A DNA stretch of 64,000 bases, taken from positions 582,385 through 646,384 of the forward strand of contig JAKBKY010000001.1 of assembly GCA_021832345.1 (NCBI GenBank). The letters run 5' to 3'. Positions 1 to 8,555 of this stretch are shown here, in pieces (position 1 is the stretch's first letter; every line of letters begins with the position of its first letter). A program made the translations under genes and the position numbers. Below the pieces are notes generated by a model. It saw only the letters and a list, made by a program, of their open reading frames with translations. It had not been told where the DNA came from and ran no database searches. This DNA comes from a bacterium (lineage in GTDB: Bacteria > Vulcanimicrobiota > Vulcanimicrobiia > Vulcanimicrobiales > Vulcanimicrobiaceae).

Positions 1-882
1 CATCGCGTCAGCGTGTACCAAGGGCACCAGCAGGAACGATGAGAGGAGGGCGACCAGCCCAAGGTTGGTCATCACCCGATCGCCGAGTCGATGCGAGATG
101 CGCCCGACCAGCAGCGTGTTGACGATGACGTTGCTCGCGGCAAAGAGCGAAAAAAAGAGATCCGTGCCCTCCAGCGTCATCCCGAGCTGGGCGCGCAGAT
201 AGAGCGCGATGACGGCAAACCAGCCGTAGAGTGCCAGGGAAAGGGCCAGTTTTTCCAAGAGGATGGGACGCAGATGCCGCTTGCCGAAGGTTGCGAGCAC
301 TGTTCGCACGCCGACATCGGCCTCATCGCCGCGCTGACCGAGCGATTCCGGCAGCAGGGTGATGGTGAGCAGGAGCGTGAGCAGTTGCAGCGCCGACGCT
401 GCGAGGAACGGGGCCGTGAATCCATAGCGCGCGAAGAGCAGCCCGCCGCCGAGCGGGCCGAAGATCATCGCGGCGCCGAACGCCGCACCGATATAGCCGA
501 AAGCGCGTGCGCGATCCTTGGCTTCAACCAGATCGGCGACGTAGGCTTGCGTGACGCCGATGTTGCCGCCCGAGATGCCTTCCACGATGCGGGCGATGAA
601 GACCCATGCGAGGCTCGGCGCAAAGGCGAGCATCGCCCAGCCGACGGTCGCGCCGGCTTGACTGACGATCAGGACGCGCTTGCGGCCGATGCGGTCCGAG
701 AGCGCGCCCCAGAGGGGCCCTGCGCCCAACTGGCAGAGCGAGAACGTGGCGAAGAGCAGGCCCACCGTCTCGGGCGATGCACCGAAGTGCGTCGCAAAGT
801 ACGGCAGCATCGGAATCAGCATGCTGAAGCCGAGAATGTCGACGAACGTAATGCCGAGGATGGGCAGAAGCTTCGTAAGCAT
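1..882 (-). CDS. MFS transporter, 3' end outside window
   Basis: This is the N-terminal 294 codons of a major facilitator superfamily transporter; the gene runs off the left edge. The ATG lies at 882-880 and reads MLTKLLPILGITFVDILGFS, a hydrophobic first helix. The loop between helices 2 and 3 carries the family signature as GALSDRIGRKRVL, and later helices alternate with short basic loops. The layout resembles tetracycline/multidrug efflux-type MFS proteins of about 400 residues, but the substrate cannot be told. It is transcribed away from the tRNA-Leu gene beside it. Function as a proton-driven exporter is inferred from the family. Confidence 0.85.
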   Translation of the reverse strand, partial: MLTKLLPILGITFVDILGFSMLIPMLPYFATHFGASPETVGLLFATFSLCQLGAGPLWGALSDRIGRKRVLIVSQAGATVGWAMLAFAPSLAWVFIARIVEGISGGNIGVTQAYVADLVEAKDRARAFGYIGAAFGAAMIFGPLGGGLLFARYGFTAPFLAASALQLLTLLLTITLLPESLGQRGDEADVGVRTVLATFGKRHLRPILLEKLALSLALYGWFAVIALYLRAQLGMTLEGTDLFFSLFAASNVIVNTLLVGRISHRLGDRVMTNLGLVALLSSFLLVPLVHADAM

Positions 883-971
883 GCCGGGCCTCGTAATCCA
901 CCGGAGCAACGCCCGGTTGCATTGCTCGGCGGCAGGGCCGGCCGCGCCCAGCACGAAATCCGCTCGACCGC

Positions 972-1055
972 GCCCAGATGGCGGAATTGGTAGACGCGCT
1001 GGTTTCAGGTATCAGTGGTGGCAACACCGTGGGGGTTCGAGTCCCTTTCTGGGCA
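972..1055 (+). tRNA. tRNA-Leu (CAG)
   Basis: The 84-nt sequence folds as a class II tRNA. The acceptor stem pairs GCCCAGA (972-978) with TCTGGGC (1048-1054), the D arm contains the conserved GG, the anticodon loop is TTCAGGT with anticodon CAG, a long variable arm follows, and the T arm contains GGTTCGAGTCC. The discriminator base is A1055. The CCA end is not encoded, as TGA follows. Confidence 0.96.
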
Positions 1056-1066
1056 TGAGGAAATTG

Positions 1067-1142
1067 CTATATCGCAAATATTCCGAATAATTGCACTAAT
1101 GAAGAAGCGCGGTCGGAATATTTGCACTATAAGCGCAGAAGC
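1067..1142. repeat. Cluster of A/T-rich short repeats, copy set A
   Basis: Three related stretches lie here in otherwise GC-rich DNA. CGGAATATTTGCACTATAAG is at 1114-1133, a weaker copy is at 1083-1110, and an inverted copy lies at 1067-1085 whose complement reads CGGAATATTTGCGATATAG. The same motif recurs at 2739-2790 on the far side of the orphan genes. The role is unknown; mobile-element ends or operator sites are both possible. The rest of 1056-1273 shows no gene. Confidence 0.6.
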
Positions 1143-1273
1143 GTAGGGCGCACGCAGGAATCAGCGGCCCCGCCAGCGTCGGTGGAAGACCTGAATCATG
1201 CTGCGACTGCGGCTCTGAGGCTTTGTGGCAGCGGCTCTGCTCTGTTAGCCCCCCGCAAGCGCTCGCGGCTGGG

Positions 1274-2125
1274 CTAGTGTTGGCCTGCGAACATCTTGCC
1301 TTGGCAGCTTTGCGCTTGTTTCCAGTCGTTGGTCGAGATCGAGCCGGCGTACCAGCGGCGCAGCATCGCTTCCAGCACCGTGGTCTTGAAGCGGCAGGTG
1401 CCGTCGAGGCCGACGCTCGTTTGCGCGGAAGCGTTCGCCTTTTTCTGAGCTTGGGCGATTTGCGCAGCGGAAGCGTGCTTGGCTTTCATCTGCGCGATCA
1501 TGCTGGGGTCGAGCACGACGGTGTTCTTGACGGTGTCGATGTAGAACGTCGCGCCGTCGCCGCTGAAGGCGCTGGTGCGCAACAGGCTGACGGCGGTGAT
1601 ATCGAGCCCGAAGAGCGGCAGATAGGTCACGTTCCACTCGACCGCAGGCTGATGGCGATTCAGCGCTCGCACCATGCAGCCCATCGAGAAGCCGCAGTTT
1701 TGGAATCCGTTGGGTACGGCGCGCTGCTGCGCGGAAAGATTCGTCGCAACCTTCATCGACGCAAATCCCGGCAGCAGTTGCCCCGCACACGCATCGGCCG
1801 CAATGAAAGCCATCGGCGAGATAGCATTCATCGTATCGATTTCTTTGAGAAGCACATCGAGCGCATCTACGTGAAACGTGCACGTTTCCTGCATACCAAT
1901 GAGTTGCACTTCCTTCGCGCTTTTGATACGTACGGCGAGTACCGCGAGCGGCGGCGAAACGCTGGTCAGGTGCAGCGAGAAGGTCGTGGTGTTGGGATGC
2001 CCGCCTTCCTGCGAGGTGACGGAGCGCGTCACCGACGCCGGCGTGGCGTTCGAAAGCGCGCCCTCGAAGCAACTCCAATTCGAGCCGCAGTCGAGAACGC
2101 CGGCCAAAGCTGCTGCAAGAATCAT
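1274..2125 (-). CDS. Cysteine-rich predicted secreted protein, unknown function
   Basis: This 283-residue ORF has a strong Shine-Dalgarno sequence (GGAGGAGCG) just before its ATG, supporting this start. Residues 1-15 (MILAAALAGVLDCGS) form a short hydrophobic stretch that could be a signal peptide or lipoprotein signal ending at Cys13. The remainder is mostly polar with about eight cysteines, among them several in the middle third, and a lysine/alanine-rich segment near residue 235. I recognise no family. It sits alone between two sets of A/T-rich repeats, next to a transporter gene fragment, which suggests an acquired or decaying segment. Confidence 0.6.
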   Translation of the reverse strand: MILAAALAGVLDCGSNWSCFEGALSNATPASVTRSVTSQEGGHPNTTTFSLHLTSVSPPLAVLAVRIKSAKEVQLIGMQETCTFHVDALDVLLKEIDTMNAISPMAFIAADACAGQLLPGFASMKVATNLSAQQRAVPNGFQNCGFSMGCMVRALNRHQPAVEWNVTYLPLFGLDITAVSLLRTSAFSGDGATFYIDTVKNTVVLDPSMIAQMKAKHASAAQIAQAQKKANASAQTSVGLDGTCRFKTTVLEAMLRRWYAGSISTNDWKQAQSCQGKMFAGQH

Positions 2126-2249
2126 TTCGCTCCTCCTGCGTTAGTAACTTGGTTCCGCGTTCGTTCCGGAAAATGACCGCCCTGCGAGGCCCGGCTCTTC
2201 GGATGCGGTGCCGCGCCGTGTACCGTCACTACCGCAAGGCTGCGCAGCT

Positions 2250-2576
2250 TCACCACGACCAGGCTCCGGCGTTCCAGGTGGGCGCGAAGGCGTTCGGCGA
2301 AAAACCGTGCAGGCCGCGCTGGTACGCGTAATTCGAGGGCGCGCCGCACTTCAGCACCGCTGAATCGTCGGGATCAGCGCCCATCGTCCACGGCACGTAC
2401 GCCATATCGAAGTCACCCATGGCCAGCGTTTCGGTACGCGGCAAAAAGAGTTGGGCGTTGCTCACGCTCTTCATCGTGACTGCGATGCCTCGTTCGCTCA
2501 GTTCGGCTTGCACCATCGTCGCAACCTGAACGCCGGTCATCGATTCGGGAAACTGCACGGAGCGGGTATTCCCCAT
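2250..2576 (-). pseudogene. C-terminal fragment of a family 5 solute-binding protein
   Basis: The 108-residue product matches the C-terminal lobe of peptide/nickel ABC transporter substrate-binding proteins (SBP_bac_5 family, normally about 500 residues). The stretch GVQVATMVQAELSERGIAV is followed by a conserved aromatic segment (DFDMAYVPWTMGADPDD) and a CGAPSNYA-like region. Nothing homologous precedes it and no permease or ATPase gene is nearby, so it is read as a remnant rather than a working binding protein. The family call rests on recognisable motifs in a short sequence. Confidence 0.65.
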
Positions 2577-2738
2577 ACGGCCGAGCTTTTCGACCCCGGA
2601 TTGTCGGTTTCCGGTAGTGCTTGGCAGAGTTGGGTGTTCGAGCGGCCGAAATCACCTCTGAAAGTTGCGGAAACGGTGGCTGGGCGGCTTAGGAAACTAG
2701 GGGAGGGGATGTCCGCGGCCTGATTTCTGGGCTCGTCA

Positions 2739-2790
2739 GGCAATATTTGCGATATAACATCGGGCGAGGAATTATTGCGACATAAGCGCG
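2739..2790 (+). repeat. Pair of A/T-rich short repeats, copy set B
   Basis: GGCAATATTTGCGATATAAC (2739-2758) and GGAATTATTGCGACATAAG (from 2768) repeat the motif seen at 1067-1142, here about 29 bases apart, the same spacing as between two of the copies in the first set. A further weak match (TATGTGCAATAGAG) follows at about 2800. The rest of 2577-3050 holds no gene I can support. Confidence 0.6.
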
Positions 2791-3050
2791 GGAATGGTAC
2801 TATGTGCAATAGAGCCTGAGGAAACGAAGCGATCAGCGTTTTGGCGATGCTTGGCGGGGCCTGCGGTTTATCTTCGACCCGAACGGCGCGCGTGACGAGG
2901 TGCTGCGCGTGTACGCGGCTTGTTTCGGGGGCGTGCGCCGCCTTGGCGTCCGACATACGGACCATCGCGTCGGAGAAGTGCCCGGGAAGGGACATTCATC
3001 GCGCCTTCTTCGCGGCGCGGTATGCTGGGATCGCTGAAGAGGCCCGAACG

Positions 3051-3743
3051 ATGGGATTTCGTGATCGCGAAGCGGCCGGGCGCGAATTGGTCGCTTTGCT
3101 TGCACGATATGCGCGCCGAACCGACGTGGTGGTGTTCGCGCTGCCGCGCGGCGGGGTACCCGTTGCCTACGAGGTGGCGCTGCGTTTGCATGCGCCGCTC
3201 GACGTGCTCACCGTGCGCAAGCTAGGTGTTCCCGGGCATCGTGAACTTGCCATGGGCGCCATCTCGTCGGGCGGACACTATGTGCTCGATGAGGAGTTGC
3301 TCGGCGTGGTACGCGTATCGCGCGACGAGTTGTTCGACGTGATTCACCGCGAGCTCGCCGAGCTCGACCGCCGCGAGCAATTGTATCGCGGGAATCGGCC
3401 GTTCCCCAACTTGAAGGGGAAGATCGCGATTGTCGTCGACGATGGGCTCGCGACCGGAGCCACGATGAGCGCAGCGGTAAAGGCGCTACGCGCTCAAGGG
3501 CCCGCGCGCATCGTTGTCGCCGTGCCGGTCGGAGCATCCGAAACTTGCACGATGCTGCGCAGCTATGCCGACGAGGTCGTGTGCGTGCAAACCCCGGTGG
3601 AATTCGGCGCGGTTGGAGTTCACTATCAGAATTTCAATCAGGTTAGCGACGATGAAGTCCGCGTGTTGCTGGCGCGAGCCGCCTATCACTACGACGTTAC
3701 GCGCGCCGTCGAACCACCGGAGACGTATCCGGGCGCGCTATGA
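3051..3743 (+). CDS. Phosphoribosyltransferase-domain protein
   Basis: The 230-residue product has the type I phosphoribosyltransferase fold. The PRPP-binding loop is plain as VVDDGLATGATM near residue 127, preceded by beta strands with the FALPRGGVPVAYEVA segment typical of the stand-alone PRTase proteins often paired with dienelactone-hydrolase-like enzymes. The ATG at 3051 is preferred because upstream translation (from 2841) lacks family similarity. Its TGA overlaps the next ATG (ATGA), showing translational coupling to the hydrolase. The true substrate base is unknown for this subgroup. Confidence 0.85.
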   Translation: MGFRDREAAGRELVALLARYARRTDVVVFALPRGGVPVAYEVALRLHAPLDVLTVRKLGVPGHRELAMGAISSGGHYVLDEELLGVVRVSRDELFDVIHRELAELDRREQLYRGNRPFPNLKGKIAIVVDDGLATGATMSAAVKALRAQGPARIVVAVPVGASETCTMLRSYADEVVCVQTPVEFGAVGVHYQNFNQVSDDEVRVLLARAAYHYDVTRAVEPPETYPGAL

Positions 3744-4215
3744 ACAGAACGCACATGCTGGAAGATTGCGAAGTTGCGATCGACGTCACCGGCGGAAAAC
3801 TCGGCTGCTGAGCGATCGTCTGATCCAAGCGACGAATTGCATGCGACACGACCCCATTACGCCACAGCGCGCGGTTGGGTATTTTGGTGCGAGCACGGGC
3901 GCAGCGGCGGCGCTGATTGCCGCGGCGCAGCTTGGCGACGTTGTCAGCGCGATCGTCTCTCGGGGCGGACGCCCGGACCTTGCCGGACCGGCGCTCCACT
4001 TGGTTACGGCGCCGACGTTGTTGATCGTCGGCGGAAACGATCGTCCGGTTATCGCGATGAATCGTGATGCGCAAGTGTGGCTACGCTGTCATAACGAGTT
4101 GGCTATCGTTCCGGGAGCGACGCATTTGTTCGAGGAGCCGGGTGCACTTGGCAAGGTTGCCGGTCTCGCGATTGACTGGTTCAAAAGGCATTGCGCTCAG
4201 CGCGTGTGCGTCTAG
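3740..4215 (+). pseudogene. Alpha/beta hydrolase (dienelactone hydrolase-like), internally deleted
   Basis: The C-terminal part is well conserved. GYFGASTGAAAAL carries the nucleophile elbow (serine here), TLLIVGGNDRPVI holds the acid region, and PGATHLFEEPGAL provides the catalytic histidine. The start (MNRTHMLEDCEVAIDV at 3740) lies in a different frame that stops after 23 codons at about 3810, and roughly the first hundred residues expected in this family, including the oxyanion segment, are absent. An internal deletion with frameshift explains both. It overlaps the upstream PRTase stop by four bases, the usual operon partner arrangement. Confidence 0.75.
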
Positions 4216-4874
4216 GGGGTTGGAGTAGGCGCCGGCGTATAAGGGATCACGACGGTGATCTGCGTTGGAGCGGTTCCACTTGCCAGCGCAACCGTGTCGT
4301 CGGCTCCATCTGCGCTGATATGCGCGAGAAGCAGCGCGTTGCCGCCCGTGACGGTTGCCCCTAAGCCGAGGTCGTAGGAGACATCCGTGATGGTGTCTGC
4401 GGCGAAGAGCGGATCGAATCCAGGAGCTGTGGGCTGCGCAACGCTAGCGGCGCGTACGCTGCGGGCGGCAAACGCGGTGATGCCGTGTGCGACGTCTCCA
4501 TCAATGTTCGGCGCAGAGCCGGGTGCGGCATAGACGTAGCGCGTGAGCGTCTGCGCGGCGGCGTCGTAACGATACGCGGTGAAGGCGCCACGTCCGAGCG
4601 AATCCTGCGTGTAGAGATCGAACTCGTGCCCGTCGGCATTCGCCCGCCCGAGAACGTCGTTGCTCGGAACGAAGATCGACCACGCGCCCGCCGATTCGCG
4701 GCTCCAGCGTTCCAGGAACTGATCGACTGCAGCCACCGCTTGGACCCGGCGGTCGGCGCGTGCGGCGCTTCCCATCCACACCGTCGCTAGTTGCGCGAGT
4801 CCGACCAGCACGAGCAGCGCGCAGCCTGCTGCTACGAGCACCTCCACCAGCGAGAAGCCGCGCGCTCTCTGCAT
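4212..4874 (-). CDS. Type IV prepilin-like / pseudopilin protein
   Basis: The 220-residue product starts MQRARGFSLVEVLVAAG: a short basic leader, then the prepilin peptidase site (cleavage after Gly6, Phe+1, Glu+5) and one hydrophobic helix to about residue 32. The rest is a globular domain ending in a proline/threonine tail (TPAPTPTP). The length suits a minor pilin such as a PilW- or GspJ-like protein. No other pilus gene is adjacent. Its 3' end converges with, and overlaps by four bases, the decayed hydrolase. Assembly into a pilus or secretion pseudopilus is inferred from the leader. Confidence 0.8.
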   Translation of the reverse strand: MQRARGFSLVEVLVAAGCALLVLVGLAQLATVWMGSAARADRRVQAVAAVDQFLERWSRESAGAWSIFVPSNDVLGRANADGHEFDLYTQDSLGRGAFTAYRYDAAAQTLTRYVYAAPGSAPNIDGDVAHGITAFAARSVRAASVAQPTAPGFDPLFAADTITDVSYDLGLGATVTGGNALLLAHISADGADDTVALASGTAPTQITVVIPYTPAPTPTP

Positions 4875-4937
4875 TGCATCGCGGGGCAGTACCCAGCCGA
4901 TGCATCGTTCGGTCGCGCCGACGCGTCGTGAGGTACG

Positions 4938-5807
4938 TTAGGCGGCGATAGCGCCGCGTAGTGCGCTCACCGCTTCGCCGCCGACGCGCACGCCGGTGAT
5001 CGAGCCGCCGTGGGTGAGGACCTGCGCGTAGACGCGCCCGGGGCGACCGACGTGGGCGCCCTGCGCAATCGTGAATGCCGGCTCGTCGACCAACCGGTTC
5101 TGCCACGCATACGCCGCCAGCGCGCCGCAGGCGCTGCCGGTGACCGGATCTTCGGCGACGTCGCCCGGTGCCCCAAACTGCCGCGCGATGAAGGCTGTCT
5201 CGCCGTCGGTTCGCGCAAAGAGATGGACGCCGAACGCCGTCTCGTCGAACGCCGCGAAGAGTGCAGCACGATCGGCATGCGCCCGATCCAACGCATCGCG
5301 TGACCTGAGCCCAACCAAGAGAAACGGCGCTCCCGTCGACACGATCTGCGGTGGGCGCTCGCCGAAGAGGTCGGCCGGCGAGAGCCCGAGTGCGCTTGCG
5401 ACCGGAAGCGGATCGATGAGCGCGCCGAACTTCGGAGCCGGTTGTTCCATCGTATACCGGCGGCTCTGCCCGATCGTCTCGATGTCGACGGGAATCACTC
5501 CGGCGGGCATCTCGAAACTCACCCGGGCGTTGGGCGCAAGGCGCCCGGCTTCAACCAAGGCGTGGGCGGTGGCAACGGTGGGATGGCCGGCGAGCGGAAT
5601 CTCGCGTAGCGGCGTAAAGTAGCGTACGCCGACATCGGCGCGCTCCGAGCCGACCACGAAGGCGGTCTCGGAGAGGCCAAGCTCGCGGGCGATCCGCTGC
5701 ATGGCGGCCGGCTCCAGGCCCGCGGCATCGAGGAGCACCGCACACGGGTTCCCCTGATGGGGTGTCGTCGTGAACGCGTCGACCAGGACGAATTCATAGC
5801 GTCGCAT
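4938..5807 (-). CDS. PhzF family isomerase
   Basis: The 289-residue protein has the two-domain PhzF/diaminopimelate-epimerase-like fold. Typical landmarks are the N-terminal VDAFTTTPHQGNPCAVL, the substrate-binding LSETAFVV, the PLAGHPTVATA segment and the C-terminal GDVAEDPVTGSACGALAAY. The catalytic glutamate expected in the N-terminal half is the Glu of LSETAF. In phenazine producers PhzF isomerises dihydro-hydroxyanthranilate, but no phenazine genes are near, so this is best treated as a general family member of unknown substrate. Confidence 0.93.
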   Translation of the reverse strand: MRRYEFVLVDAFTTTPHQGNPCAVLLDAAGLEPAAMQRIARELGLSETAFVVGSERADVGVRYFTPLREIPLAGHPTVATAHALVEAGRLAPNARVSFEMPAGVIPVDIETIGQSRRYTMEQPAPKFGALIDPLPVASALGLSPADLFGERPPQIVSTGAPFLLVGLRSRDALDRAHADRAALFAAFDETAFGVHLFARTDGETAFIARQFGAPGDVAEDPVTGSACGALAAYAWQNRLVDEPAFTIAQGAHVGRPGRVYAQVLTHGGSITGVRVGGEAVSALRGAIAA

Positions 5808-5861
5808 CAGGAGAGTTGCTGCACTCTACGAGATTCTACGAGGTCTAGGACCGATTGTCGT

Positions 5862-6041
5862 TTAGTTCCAGCTCTTGATGATGCTGGACGACCCCGGAAC
5901 CGTCGGACCCCAGCCACTGAACGAGTTGCCGTTGGACACGAACTCGATCACGCGGACGAACGGGAGCACGGGTTGCGCCTCGACTCGCGGCCGCTTTGGA
6001 GTGTTTTTGATAACCGGGTTCACGATGATCCTTCCCTTCAT
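5862..6041 (-). CDS. Small orphan ORF, 59 residues
   Basis: A 59-codon ORF runs from ATG at 6041 to TAA at 5862, beginning MKGRIIVNPVIKNTPKRPRV and ending SIIKSWN. Third codon positions are strongly G/C, as in the neighbouring real genes, which is the main support. The N-terminal half is basic; the C-terminal half is rich in Ser, Gly and aromatic residues. There is no signal peptide and no clear Shine-Dalgarno. I recognise no family. It lies between PhzF and the first 169-bp inverted-repeat element, on the same strand as both flanking genes. Confidence 0.45.
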   Translation of the reverse strand: MKGRIIVNPVIKNTPKRPRVEAQPVLPFVRVIEFVSNGNSFSGWGPTVPGSSSIIKSWN

Positions 6042-6170
6042 GTTTCGGATCGCATGTTCGATCCGTATTGAAGCGTACGCCCTTCGTTACTGCGTGCATA
6101 CGGCTTTTGTTTCATGCGATATTCGCCATAACGCGTTGTCGTGTCATCGTTACGAAACGCGTTATATGAA

Positions 6171-6339
6171 CTAGGAGGCTGTCGGAGTTACGCTGTTTTC
6201 GGATTCGGCGCCGAATTTTGTTCGGAGACGAGACGCGAAGAAGGAGCGAAGCCGTAGCTTCGTGACTGATGAGCAACGAAGTATTCGGGCAAAATTCGGC
6301 CCAAAAACGGAAGCGTGCTTAACTCCGACAGCCTCCTAG
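6171..6339 (+). repeat. Inverted-repeat element copy 1 (169 bp)
   Basis: The element is bounded by the 19-bp perfect inverted repeat CTAGGAGGCTGTCGGAGTT (6171-6189) and its complement (6321-6339). Inside, CCGAATTTTG pairs with CAAAATTCGG, and a 39-nt core (6243-6281) contains the hairpin CGAAGC-CGTA-GCTTCG. It encodes nothing. The right-end CTAG supplies the TAG stop of the adjacent minus-strand gene. Two relatives lie at 17611 and 45157; the internal core gives this copy the opposite orientation to those two. It could be a MITE or a structured transcript end. Confidence 0.9.
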
Positions 6340-8555
6340 GTGCCGGCTTGACCGCTCAAGCGAAAGACGTACTTCACAATAAAGCGATTCAAGGTGACGT
6401 AGGATGCCGGCGTTCCGTAATCCGCGTAGAGATCGTCGCCGTTGTTCAGGCGAAGGTGAAAGCCCGCAGCGAAATTCACGCCTTGCTCCGGTGCGAAACC
6501 GCCGCCCCCGTTGATCGAGCGTAGCGCGAGCGTCAGGTTGGCATGTCGTGCGAGGCTCCATCCGAGGGAGACACGGCGCAGCCATTGCGAGTCGAGGAGG
6601 CCGCCCGCAATCGAACGCTGATAGCTGCCGTCGTAAGCCAGGCCGAGTGAGAAACCGTGCCCGAGCGGACGGGATGTGGAAAGCGTGTAGAGGTGTATGT
6701 AGGAGGCTCCAAAGATGCCCCATGAAACGGACGCATCGATCGGCGTGGGCGTCCCATCTTTCCAACCGATCGGCACGTTCATCAGATCGTACTGCTGGGT
6801 CGCTCCGTCGAGATAGCAGGGATAGCCGCTGTAGGTCGTCGTGGCGACGATCGGGCCGCTGCAGCCTGGGCCTGCAGGAACGCCGTACTGACGCAGGCGC
6901 CCGATCTGTGGGCCGATGCCGTTGAGCGAGAGGCCGTTGCGTAGCGTGGCGTTAAGGAAGACCCCGGCGTCGGCCTGGTGGACCGCCCCCGAGTTGTCGA
7001 AGTAGCGGTCGGCGTTGACGAAAATGGCGGCATTTTTGGCGCGGCGCGTGGGACCACCGAGGAAGGCGAACGCATTGAATCCGTGAAGGTCCGCGTCTTG
7101 GGTGAAGCCGTCGATCGGGTCGTAGGTGGGCGAGAGGTCCACATAGCCGAGGTTGACTTCGTAGTTCGGCTTATGCACGTCGATAAAGCCGTTGCTTGCA
7201 TGAGCGATGCCGTTTGTCACGTATGTTCCGCGTTCCAACGCGTTGTCGACACCCCAAACGAACCCTGTTTTCAGGTTTCTCCCGGCGGCTCCAAACTGCG
7301 CGGTAGCATCGCTGCCCGCGAGGCTGTGATGGGCAAAGACTCCGTCCGCCCAGTAGAGGAACGTGCGATTGGGAAGTGCGTGCTTATAGCCATAGGCGAT
7401 GTCATCGAACGTGTTGCCCGTGGTTCGATCGAAGCCGCGGAAGGAGAGAACGCCGAAGGATTGGTAGCCGAAGGTTCCTTCGACCTTGCCCCCGCGATCG
7501 AACGGCCCAATGCTCGGCGAGTAAAAGATGGTGTTGGGACCAAAGCCTGCGGCGTCGGCGTTGATGTAACTGGCGCCTTGCGAGAAGAACGGTCGATACT
7601 CTTGGAGATAGAGGCGAAACTCTTGAGGAGCGATGGTCTGCTGATCGACTTCGACGTTCGAAAAGTCGGGATTCGCCGTCGCAACGAAGTTGATGGTATC
7701 GGTGAGCGGGATGCTCGCGTCGATGCCCGTCGTGCGGACGCTCTGGGTTTGGAACGATCCGTTGGCTTGGGCAAAGAGTTCCCGGTCGCGCCCAACGCTT
7801 TCGAGGCCATAGACCTCCACGCGCGGCTTGGGGCGCACCTCGCGGAGATGGTTCAGACGTACGCCGGTCCAGCGTGGCCAGAAGCGGGCTTCACGAAACG
7901 GCGGCCACTGCTGACCGTCGAACATGAGCCCGTTAAACGCCCAGGTGTAATGGTCGCCTTGGGCTGCCACCGAACGGATGGCATTGATGCGCCAGTTCGA
8001 AACGCCGGCGCGCGGGCGCAGTACGTTGAGTGGTATCCGCATCACCGCGCGCCAGGTGTGGCCCTGCACGAGCGTTCGCGCCTGCCATGTGGGCCGGTAG
8101 CGCGCGTCTTCGCTGGCCTGCTGGTAGCGCACCCCGGCCGGGGTCACTTCGAAGTAGAAGACCCGAGTACCGGTGCCGGTGGGGTCGAGCCCGATGCCGA
8201 CAAAATCATCGGTTCCAAAGCCGACGTTATCGGTATGGCCGGTCGCGGTGATCGGCCAGCCCGGCTGATGCGCGACGAAGCCGACGTAGAGGTAGCGGCT
8301 GTCGTAGAGCAGGTAGACGGCGGTCGCCAGTTTTGCGGGCGAGCGTGTGGTGAGATTCTCGAAGCCGCCATCCTCGGGCAGACGGCCGGCCTTCCATTCC
8401 CGGTCTGTCATCAGCGGATTGAGAGCCGGCCGATGGGGCGCACGCACGGCCGGGAAGGTGGCGTCGGCCGATACCCAGGCTTGTGCAGGGGGGCAGACGA
8501 GGAGGAACTGGAGCATCCAGACGACGAGGGCGAGGATCGGAGCGCGATAGGGCAC
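6336..8555 (-). CDS. Outer-membrane protein with CBM9-like and DUF5916-type barrel domains
   Basis: The 739-residue protein has a signal peptide (residues 1-26, ending PAQA). A CBM9-like beta-sandwich covers about residues 45-220 (LLYDSRYLYVGFVAHQP, DDFVGIGLDPTGTG, FYFEVTPAG). A long region rich in alternating hydrophobic and aromatic residues follows, as in DUF5916 barrels, ending with an aromatic strand near the C-terminus. Landmarks of that family include DFSNVEVDQQ and EYRPFFSQGA. The location would be the outer membrane; the substrate is unknown. It is transcribed divergently from the CadC-like regulator at 8629, which may control it. Its TAG stop lies within the terminal CTAG of the repeat at 6171-6339. 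Confidence 0.85.
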   Translation of the reverse strand: MPYRAPILALVVWMLQFLLVCPPAQAWVSADATFPAVRAPHRPALNPLMTDREWKAGRLPEDGGFENLTTRSPAKLATAVYLLYDSRYLYVGFVAHQPGWPITATGHTDNVGFGTDDFVGIGLDPTGTGTRVFYFEVTPAGVRYQQASEDARYRPTWQARTLVQGHTWRAVMRIPLNVLRPRAGVSNWRINAIRSVAAQGDHYTWAFNGLMFDGQQWPPFREARFWPRWTGVRLNHLREVRPKPRVEVYGLESVGRDRELFAQANGSFQTQSVRTTGIDASIPLTDTINFVATANPDFSNVEVDQQTIAPQEFRLYLQEYRPFFSQGASYINADAAGFGPNTIFYSPSIGPFDRGGKVEGTFGYQSFGVLSFRGFDRTTGNTFDDIAYGYKHALPNRTFLYWADGVFAHHSLAGSDATAQFGAAGRNLKTGFVWGVDNALERGTYVTNGIAHASNGFIDVHKPNYEVNLGYVDLSPTYDPIDGFTQDADLHGFNAFAFLGGPTRRAKNAAIFVNADRYFDNSGAVHQADAGVFLNATLRNGLSLNGIGPQIGRLRQYGVPAGPGCSGPIVATTTYSGYPCYLDGATQQYDLMNVPIGWKDGTPTPIDASVSWGIFGASYIHLYTLSTSRPLGHGFSLGLAYDGSYQRSIAGGLLDSQWLRRVSLGWSLARHANLTLALRSINGGGGFAPEQGVNFAAGFHLRLNNGDDLYADYGTPASYVTLNRFIVKYVFRLSGQAGT

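Noticed and set aside
5875-6174. A 99-codon plus-strand ORF ending in repeat copy 1
   Set aside because: The last codons are A/T-rich intergenic sequence, there is no ribosome-binding site or family match, and the opposite-strand 59-codon ORF has better codon bias.
6263-6282. CTGATGAG followed by GAAG in repeat copies 1 and 2, reminiscent of a hammerhead ribozyme core
   Set aside because: There is no room for stem II, the GAAA element is missing, and copy 3 has CCGATGAG, so the match is not conserved.
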